Of a stretch of DNA of 8,280 nucleotides, positions 5,550 through 8,280 are shown piece after piece. How positions within the stretch are numbered: position 1 is the first letter of the stretch; the number at the start of each line of letters is the position of its first letter. The translations under genes were made by a program, and so were the position numbers. This DNA is from JBEKCP01 sp050014815 (GTDB lineage Bacteria > Planctomycetota > Planctomycetia > Pirellulales > Thermoguttaceae), in contig JBEKCP010000251.1 in NCBI GenBank assembly GCA_050014815.1, positions 1-8,280 on the forward strand. Direction: 5' to 3'. The notes below the pieces were generated by a model. The model saw nothing but the letters and a program-made list of their open reading frames with translations. It was not told the origin of the DNA and made no database searches.

Positions 5550-8280
5550 ATGAAAACCCGGACAAGGCGAGTGACCTTGGGCGCGTTGATCGTAATGAAT
5601 CTGACGTTTGTCATTCAAGCGGCGGAACCACCTCGGAACGTTCCGGCGGTCGATGTGGAAAGACTCGTCGGCCAACCCGCCGATCTGTCGCCGTGGGCCT
5701 ATGTCTGGCGGGCGGATCGGCAGGTACAGGAAAAACCCGAGGCGCATTTCGCCGTGCGTCGCCTGGAAATCATCGAGAAGACCTTCCGACAGGGGAAGGT
5801 CCTCGTCGCGCCGGACAAATGGAAAACCGTCGCGCCGGAAAAATGGAAAACCATCGATGGGAAAGATGACATACTGCCCTCGCCCAAGGGGGTGCTCCAG
5901 GCTGCTCTTCTCTGGGAGTTTCCGGTTTCGTGGACCGCAATCGAACTGCACTGGCCCAAGGATCGGGGAACCATTCCATCACCGGATGCCGTTGAGACCC
6001 GGGTCTATCCGGCGGAAAACGGCTGGTTCGGTTGTGTTTGGGATGTCGTTCTGGCAAAACCGCAGATCTCAAGTGATGGACTGACCTGGACCCATCTGGC
6101 CGTGAACCTGTCCAAAGATCCGAAGAAGGTGCGCAAGGTCCTTTCGACCGACATGGTTGCTGTCTTTGTGCATTCGGAGGATCCACAGACAAACAAGCAA
6201 TTCGCTGTTCCCAGCATTCGCCTGATCAGTCCCCTCACCTGGAAACGGTTGGATGTGGAAATTGAATGGGGATTCCAATCGGGCACCGAGAAGTTGGACT
6301 ACGATGGACGGATTGAAGGATTTCTCGGTCTTCCCATTCGCGTCACGCCTCTGGGGAAAGACACCGGCACGACCACGACGGATGCCACCACCTGGCAATC
6401 ACGTCCCACGGGCGCAGGACGCCGAGGTGTTGCCGTATCCCTGTTGTGTCTGAATCAGGGAAAGGATGCTTCTTGGTGGATTGAACCCAAGGGCACAAAT
6501 AGCCGACTTCGGTTAACTCCCGAACAGAGTCTGATGACGGTCTGGACCAGGTCTGGAAACTTCACCTTCCTGCCACAAGATGCTGAAGCGGAACCAATTC
6601 TCGCTCCCGAGTATGGGTTCTTTGTGGCGAAAACCGGCGGCGACAAGGACGGCCGGGAGTTTTCCAAAGAATTGGCGGTGCGAGGCGAGAAGAGCATTTT
6701 GGAACAGACTCGAACCCATCGTGAGGCCACGGTGGAAGAAGCCATGCGCGAGATCAAGTTGGCCTTGTTGCCGGCGGGCACCCCGCTACCGCCGTTCAAG
6801 CCGGTCGCGGATCCGCCGATGCAAGTCCAGGTGCCGGAGCAATGGTGGAACGACGCTTGGCGCAATGGCGTGTACCAAGTGAAGAAAGTCCATTCCTATT
6901 GGCAATGCACTACGGAGGCCGCGCATCAGGTCCGGATCAAGAATCTCCTTGGATTGCACGATCAGGCCGCCAAAGAGGAAGACGCCTGGTTGAAATTGCC
7001 GGGCGTGATGGTCGAAGCCGAGTTCCTGGACGCCGACGGGAACTTCCATCATGGGCAGGGACACGACTGGTGTTCTTCGGGCGGGACGACAGGGATGCAC
7101 CTGTTCAATCAGGTCGAACACTACTTGATGACCAGAGACAAGGAATGGTTCCAGAAGAACCTGCCCCGGATCCAGAAGGCCGCCGACTGGCTCATCCGTC
7201 AACGCAATTCCTATATGAAAGACGTTCCCAACCGCAAGGACCTTTGGTGCGCCGGTTTGCAGCCTCCGGCGGCATCAAGCGAATCCTGGGGGGCAAACCG
7301 CTTGTATTGGTATTACTACATCGACGTGGTTACTTGCGAGGCACTGGATATCTTTGCCGACGCCTTGTCGGAGGTTCAACCCGAGAAGGCCGCGGCGTAC
7401 AAGGACGAGGTGCAGCGGTATCGTGCCGATATCCGTCGATGTGTGGAACGCTCGATTGATCTGAGTCCCGTGCGACGCCTGCGAACTGGCGCCTACCGTT
7501 CCTTCATTCCAGGCGCCTGTTATTTCCGCCGGCAATTCGGCGGTTATAACTGCGAAGACATGGCGCCAACCCCTCAACTCGCATCGCTGATTCTTTCCCC
7601 GCAAGATAAGCGACTGGCCGGTATGTTGGAGATTCAGGAAGACGCCTTTCTTTTCTTAGGCTTTACCAAGTTCCTGTCCGAAAAACGCCGGGAAAAGGGC
7701 TTGAACGCGCAGGAGGATTGGTTCTGGGGCGGCATTTCCCAGCAGGTGGGTTGGTTCTTTCTTACGGACGCCCACCTGATATGCGACGACGTGCCCGCGT
7801 TTCTGCGCAGTTGGGTGAACAACTACGCTGCCTTTGTCAGCCCGACCCCCAACGGCGAATACTTCTTCGCGGAAGGTTTCCCTCGCAGCACTATGTGTGG
7901 TACCGGGGGATATCCCAATGGCAACAGCGCGGCCTATTTCATGCGCAACTTCCGCAACCTTCTTGTGATGGAGATGGGCGATGCGCTCTGGTTGGCAAAG
8001 GCGACGCCTCGACACTGGCTTGAACAGGGCAAGAGTATCTCGGTCAAGAATGCGCCAACCTACTTCGGTACGGTGGCCTACGAGATCGTCTCGGACGTTG
8101 ATAACGGAAAAATCACGGCAACGGTCGAAATGCCCTCGCGCAAGGCGCCGAAGGAAGTGGTCCTGCGCCTCCGCCACCCCAAGGCCGCACCGATCAAGAG
8201 CGTAACGATCAACGGCAAGGAATGGAAGGAGTTCACCAAGGACAAGGAAACGATTACACTGACGGGGCTGACGGGCACGG
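5550..8280 (+). CDS. Six-hairpin glycosidase-like secreted protein, paralogue of the first gene (3' end outside window)
   Basis: The frame is open from ATG 5550 to the window end, with 910 residues visible and no stop. The start MKTRTRRVTLGALIVMNLTF, then VIQAAEPP, is a Sec signal peptide cut near residue 24-25. Residues about 27-425 form an N-terminal, probably beta-rich region (RVYPAENGWFGCVWDV, FQSGTEKLDYDGRIEGFLGL), perhaps a carbohydrate-binding or supersandwich domain. About 430-815 is the (alpha/alpha)6-type region: PEQWWNDAWRNG, GQGHDWCSSGGTTG (D506), then HYLMTRDKEWFQKNLPRIQK and AADWLIRQ, typical of GH78/GH63-like barrels, and QEDWFWGG (E722, D723). From W823 comes the C-terminal beta domain nearly shared with the gene ending at 1093. 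The acidic residues named are only candidates for catalysis. Probable role: periplasmic or surface glycan processing; substrate unknown. Only a few dozen residues should be missing if it ends like its paralogue. It may be co-transcribed with the upstream cytochrome gene, whose signal peptide is closely similar. Confidence 0.83.
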   Translation, partial: MKTRTRRVTLGALIVMNLTFVIQAAEPPRNVPAVDVERLVGQPADLSPWAYVWRADRQVQEKPEAHFAVRRLEIIEKTFRQGKVLVAPDKWKTVAPEKWKTIDGKDDILPSPKGVLQAALLWEFPVSWTAIELHWPKDRGTIPSPDAVETRVYPAENGWFGCVWDVVLAKPQISSDGLTWTHLAVNLSKDPKKVRKVLSTDMVAVFVHSEDPQTNKQFAVPSIRLISPLTWKRLDVEIEWGFQSGTEKLDYDGRIEGFLGLPIRVTPLGKDTGTTTTDATTWQSRPTGAGRRGVAVSLLCLNQGKDASWWIEPKGTNSRLRLTPEQSLMTVWTRSGNFTFLPQDAEAEPILAPEYGFFVAKTGGDKDGREFSKELAVRGEKSILEQTRTHREATVEEAMREIKLALLPAGTPLPPFKPVADPPMQVQVPEQWWNDAWRNGVYQVKKVHSYWQCTTEAAHQVRIKNLLGLHDQAAKEEDAWLKLPGVMVEAEFLDADGNFHHGQGHDWCSSGGTTGMHLFNQVEHYLMTRDKEWFQKNLPRIQKAADWLIRQRNSYMKDVPNRKDLWCAGLQPPAASSESWGANRLYWYYYIDVVTCEALDIFADALSEVQPEKAAAYKDEVQRYRADIRRCVERSIDLSPVRRLRTGAYRSFIPGACYFRRQFGGYNCEDMAPTPQLASLILSPQDKRLAGMLEIQEDAFLFLGFTKFLSEKRREKGLNAQEDWFWGGISQQVGWFFLTDAHLICDDVPAFLRSWVNNYAAFVSPTPNGEYFFAEGFPRSTMCGTGGYPNGNSAAYFMRNFRNLLVMEMGDALWLAKATPRHWLEQGKSISVKNAPTYFGTVAYEIVSDVDNGKITATVEMPSRKAPKEVVLRLRHPKAAPIKSVTINGKEWKEFTKDKETITLTGLTGT
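5805..5852 (+). repeat. Tandem 24-bp duplication within the second glycosidase-like gene
   Basis: Two adjacent 24-base units (5805-5828 and 5829-5852) differ at one base, GAC against GAA. They encode VAPDKWKT followed by VAPEKWKT, and a further partial KWKTIDGK overlaps. The unit is a multiple of three, so the frame is kept. It lies in the N-terminal region, about residues 86-101, probably in a surface loop. Confidence 0.85.

Overview
The window reads as accessory or catabolic chromosome from a Planctomycetes-type bacterium, probably from a metagenome. The reasons are: secreted proteins with short Sec signal peptides; a PQQ-like beta-propeller starting with the WSRFRGPNGSG motif that is common in that phylum; a large c-type cytochrome resembling the hydrazine synthase alpha subunit; and two palindromic elements built on GTGCCTGTCxCC-TTTT cores, which from memory are common in Pirellula-like genomes. 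The lineage is inferred, not proven. All genes are on the + strand.

Layout. (1) 2-1093: the C-terminal part of a six-hairpin-glycosidase-like protein, cut by the window start. (2) 1208-2548: a secreted PQQ-like (BamB-like) beta-propeller protein. (3) 2549-2913: a 365-bp non-coding junction holding two hairpins, a 93-bp palindromic repeat with perfect 24-bp arms, and what looks like domain V of a group II intron with no intron ORF. (4) 2914-5454: a secreted HZS-alpha-like protein with a TolB/PD40-type propeller region and two CxxCH haem sites. A second palindromic element (2936-3041) lies inside its coding sequence and is read through in frame as a long, basic n-region of the signal peptide. 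(5) 5550 to the window end: a second six-hairpin-glycosidase-like protein, open at the right edge, paralogous to the first. Their last ~90 residues are about three-quarters identical.

How the genes may work together (inference): the same-strand arrangement, the export signals on the three visible N-termini, and the pairing of two carbohydrate-active-type proteins with a propeller and a dihaem cytochrome suggest a periplasmic or outer-surface polysaccharide-utilisation or sugar-oxidation locus. Genes 3 and 4 share a very similar signal peptide and a 95-bp gap, so they may be co-transcribed. The 2.55-2.91 kb junction looks like a hotspot for small mobile elements and separates the GC-rich left half from a less GC-rich right half.

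The best candidate for something undescribed is the palindromic element turned into coding sequence just after the start codon of the HZS-alpha-like gene.
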